Shown here in pieces: positions 60,956 to 64,000 of a DNA stretch of 64,000 bases. A model generated the notes under the pieces. That model searched no databases, was not told the DNA's origin, and saw only the letters and a program-made list of their open reading frames with translations. A program made the position numbers and the translations under genes. The stretch is from the NCBI GenBank assembly GCA_029834535.1, contig JAQMWT010000113.1, positions 39,837 through 103,836 of the forward strand, written 5' to 3'. Origin of the DNA: Chrysophaeum taylorii. Lineage: Eukaryota > Sar > Pelagophyceae > Pelagomonadales > Pelagomonadaceae. Every line of letters begins with the position of its first letter. Within the stretch, counting starts at the first letter, position 1.

Positions 60956-63021
60956 CCCCCTCGAGATGTCTTAAGCGCAAGGTGCGACTGTAGAGCATCT
61001 CTTGAGAAAGATGATGATGAAGAAAAAAGAGGGAATACAGTCTTGATGGTCACAGAGGTCACGTACGAAGCATCAAGAGTATAGAAGGGTCTTAGGACTT
61101 GGACTTGGACTTGGTGGAGCTGAGAGTCGATTTGACCCTTTTGAACAGAACATTAAGAAACACAGATACAACAGACAGTGTGTTAGGATTATTAATCATC
61201 GTCAGCTTCTGCTGTAAGGTGGTGAACACCAATAGCTGAATGATGTGGTGCCAAGAGAAGGGTGAGTGCAAGTAGAGCATTCAGTATGGATGGCGACAGA
61301 GAATCTAGTTGAAAGGTGTCCAGTTGGTTTTCCAAAAAAAAAAAGGTTGGACTTGGCGAACGAAGATAGAAGAGTCTTCAGATTCACATGAGAGCGGACG
61401 GAATGCTCTGAAGCATGAGAGCAACTTGTCACGTAGATGAAGGAGGTGATCGTCCGGGGAGGAGTGGCTGGTAGCATGTTGATCATGAGCGGTGAGTGTT
61501 AAGCGAGACAACAGCTCTGTGATCTTGTACAGTGTATAAGTAACACGTGGGTGTTGGCTGTAGTGTAGGAGGGAAGAGCCGGTTCTCCAGGGAGGTGATT
61601 GAAGCAACGGCAGCCTCGGTAATATAGATACGAAGAGTTTCCTGGAGTTGGTCGACTTGTTGGCACAAGAAGACGTCGAAATCAGCAAGCGAAGCAGAGG
61701 CGTAGTAACGATGGCGAGATATTTCCAGAGTGTGTTTAGCGTGGAGTGATGAGTAGTTTAACGACGTTTCGGTCAACGTCAAAAAAAGGGGTGCAGGAGA
61801 GCCTTAATGTTCTGCCTGAACATAAGTGTGCCGAACATTACATCCCTGAGTGATATCGGATTCTGTATCATCAGAGGATGATGCGTAGTTGTTAAGATGT
61901 TGTACACGCGATCGAGCAACAGTAGTAATCAATGCTGATGGATGGCTTGTTTTTATAGCCTGAGCTGTGCGACCTCTGTGTTCGAACACGAGTTACAAGA
62001 AAGTTAAGATGCTCAGGTGTATCTGAGTATAAGCCGAAGATCCATGCGAATGGCAGTTGAGTGGTGTCTGTGGCTGCATCGTTACTGATAGACTAAATGA
62101 GCAAGTGACGGATATTGCGTTAGACTGCTAGTCCATAAGTATGTAGCTCCCTTGGCAAATGATCGTGCGGTATGATGGTTGCGCGTATATGACAGCTGAG
62201 GCACCCATCACAGGGGGTTGGAAGGGAGTAGCATTGCGTGCACATACGATAGGTTGTATGGGCACCTGATCGGTGTTGTGACAAGCGCAGCAAACAAATG
62301 TTAATGGTTATATTTGAGATGGAATGTGACCATTCTTCTTGTGGTCATCTGTGTTGAGGTGACTCAGCACTTCAGTGGGGTTCACTAGGTGCTTGTGACT
62401 TCGAATTATATGTGGTAGAAGCAAGAAATGTAGGCTGTCCTAAATCGCTGAGACACTGAGACGTACAAACAGGATGACAGAATGAAACGTTCCGTGCCCC
62501 TGTAGCAGCCAATAGAAGCATAGCAGGAGCAGCTTCCCAAGTAAAGTGTGGGTAGCGCATGGATATGAATGTGGTCAGGTCTACAAACAACGAAAAGTCA
62601 GTAGACTCGATAGGTCAGTGAGTTCTCACTTCGCATAAAAGAGAGAGAATGGGTGACAGGGACACGGAAGTTCTCAAGGAGAGAGATTCCTCGCTTGTAA
62701 GCAGCATAGTCAATACTGAGGCCGTCCTGGAACGTCGTCAGCGAATGAGGTGAGATATGCACGGCTAGTGTCGGTGCAAACGCAGCAGCCAGTGTGGTTG
62801 CAGTTGTAGCAGTCATGGTTCGTTGTTTTTTTTTTTTGCGACAACCTGGGGGAAGGTTCGGCCGTGGAGAGCGAGAAAGGACTGTCCTTCAACCGACTAG
62901 TGAGATGCCGCGGCCACGGGAGTGTCAAGAAAAGATATGAACAACACTCGCCCGTGTACAAAAATTGTGGCAAAAGAAGGTAAGGCCAGGGCTAGTTTAA
63001 CGACGTTGCGGTCACTAGAGT
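60956..63021 (-). other. Extra ~2-kb region between RNase H and the 3' LTR
   Basis: Several overlapping minus-strand frames. A short one starts at an ATG overlapping the pol stop (ATGCCTAA) and contains SDRNVVKLALALPS. Another (62816-62598) reads LAVHISPHSLTTFQDGLSID. A third (61782-61483) starts TLTETSLNY and contains ASASLADFDVFL, like the linker before RT in the first element (ATSASLADLEEYLL). It may be a third gene, an env-like segment, or a rearranged gag/linker. No function assigned. Confidence 0.45.
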
Positions 63022-64000
63022 TAGGCATCTTCAATCCTGTAAAGGCTTGTCGTCAGAAGCATGATGCATACCGAGTAGAGAACGAAAAGTGGAGAACTCA
63101 GCAGCAAGTGGCTTTGTAAAACCATCCGCCACGTTCAGCTTGCCGGGAACATGATGGACTCGTATTTTCTGTAGCGAGATGTACTCACGGATTTAAAACC
63201 ATCTGGTCGACAGTGCCTTGGATCGAGAGGACCCATCTGGGTTATTAGAGGTGTGAACAGCGGCAGCATTGTCAGACAAGAGAGGTAGGCTTCTGATGAA
63301 GCGCATATCTTCAGCAATTGGGTTGTCATTGTCATCGAAGTCAACAGGGTCAGCGGTGTTCTCACCATTAGCATTGTTGACGTAGAAGGTGGGGTTGACG
63401 ACAAAGGAGAGTTCCAACAGCAGCTTGCGTAGCCAAACGACTTCATCAGCACAAATACTGAGGGCAATCAACTCAGCTTCGTGAGTTGAGCAGGAGACAA
63501 TCGGTTGAAGTTTGCTTTTCCAACCAATAAGGCAGTTGAAAAGATAGAAGACAAACCCGGTGGTAGATTTCCTATCTTCCTGTGCTAAGGAAGGGGCATT
63601 GTCAGCGTCAACCATGGCAACTAAGGGGTCAAACTGTCCAGTAGATACATCCTGCGGTTGGTAGTCGACCACAGTGGATAGATCAATTCGATTAGCGGAG
63701 ACAGTGCGAAGGTGAGCTTCAATGGCATTACCTTTAGGATGGAACCAGAGGCGAAGTGAGCGGTTTTCCGGCTTCTTGAGGTAGCGAAGCAAATGCTCTA
63801 GCATTTGGACGTGAACATACGTGGGTGCATGCATACCACGCGAACATCTGCCCAAGGCTTGCGAGAAGTCAGGTCTGCAGGCAACTTGCATGAACACCAG
63901 CTTGCCAATGAGGTGGCAAAGTGCGGAGTTGATGTACAACTCTGTTTTTCAGAGCTGGGAGTGCCATCTTTATACTTGAAGGACGATGACCATGGATATT
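63022..64000 (-). CDS. RT tail and RNase H of the third copia element, one nonsense codon
   Basis: The frame includes HLIGKLVFMQVACRPDFSQA, then DRKSTTGFVFYLFNCLIGW, VSCSTHEAELIALS and LLSDNAAAVHTSNNPDG, the usual copia RNase H series with its acidic residues. A TAA at 63193-63195 stands where AAA (Lys of TRWFKIREYI) would be expected; the frame is otherwise open through VPGKLNVADGFTKPL to a stop at 63022. A 5' truncation by the window edge removes the polymerase motifs. Confidence 0.8.

Larger units (their letters stand above)
60641..64000 (-). mobile_element. Third Ty1/copia element, 3' part only
   Basis: It holds the 3' LTR, about 2 kb of sequence after pol, and the end of RT with RNase H, all minus strand. 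The 5' part lies beyond the window. It shares the boundary motif GACCG-AA-GTCGTTAAACTA with the element at 1-7600, which suggests related families. Confidence 0.75.

Noticed and set aside
1-64000. tRNA, rRNA or other structured RNA genes
   Set aside because: I saw no cloverleaf with A/B boxes and no rRNA core sequence by eye. A covariance-model scan would be needed to exclude them.

Overview
This window comes from a eukaryotic nuclear genome. Several genes are read continuously only after removing GT-AG introns of about 40-77 nt, and the DNA is dominated by Ty1/copia retrotransposons, Helitrons and a DNA transposon, with a few host-like domains (FERM, UBC13, HSP70-like ATPase, DRM-type cytosine methyltransferase). 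It has no bacterial operon layout. I cannot name the species; a protist or alga is my best guess.

Layout. 1-7,600 (minus): the 5' two thirds of a copia-type element whose polyprotein carries a cytosine-C5 DNA methyltransferase between protease and integrase. 7,600-22,900: a triplicated block of about 5.1 kb. Each unit holds an antisense Helitron, a solo LTR (split by a sense Helitron in units 2 and 3), the 3' end of a UBC13 E2 gene, a degenerate gene, and a gene for a secreted glycosyltransferase-like protein that is open only in the middle unit. 22,900-24,200: stacked Helitron termini. 24,207-30,283: a complete DNA transposon with ~720-bp inverted repeats made of ~54-bp satellite units, a 6-bp target duplication, and a three-exon integrase-like transposase. 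30,293-32,047 and 34,873-35,931: more Helitrons.

32,490-47,280 is gene-rich and not retroviral: an unknown coiled-coil protein, a circularly permuted DRM-like methyltransferase, a Cys-rich protein with SUMO-interaction-like motifs, an HSP70/HSPA12-like ATPase, and a protein of about 900 aa ending in a tyrosine recombinase domain. 48,690-55,150: a deleted mini-element and a full-length copia element, both with only 96-bp LTRs and perfect 5-bp target duplications. 55,413-57,692: an intact FERM plus alpha/beta-hydrolase fusion gene. 58,000-60,640: degenerate genes and duplicated sequence. 60,641-64,000 (minus): the 3' end of a third copia element with a 315-bp LTR and about 2 kb of extra sequence after RNase H.

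The most notable themes are two unrelated cytosine methyltransferases within 38 kb (one inside a retrotransposon, one of the permuted plant-DRM type), a satellite-ended integrase transposon, and a paralogous empty site that fixes the Helitron borders. Many frameshifts fall in homopolymers or in an indel-rich stretch (about 18.0-19.8 kb), so some 'pseudogenes' may be assembly errors.
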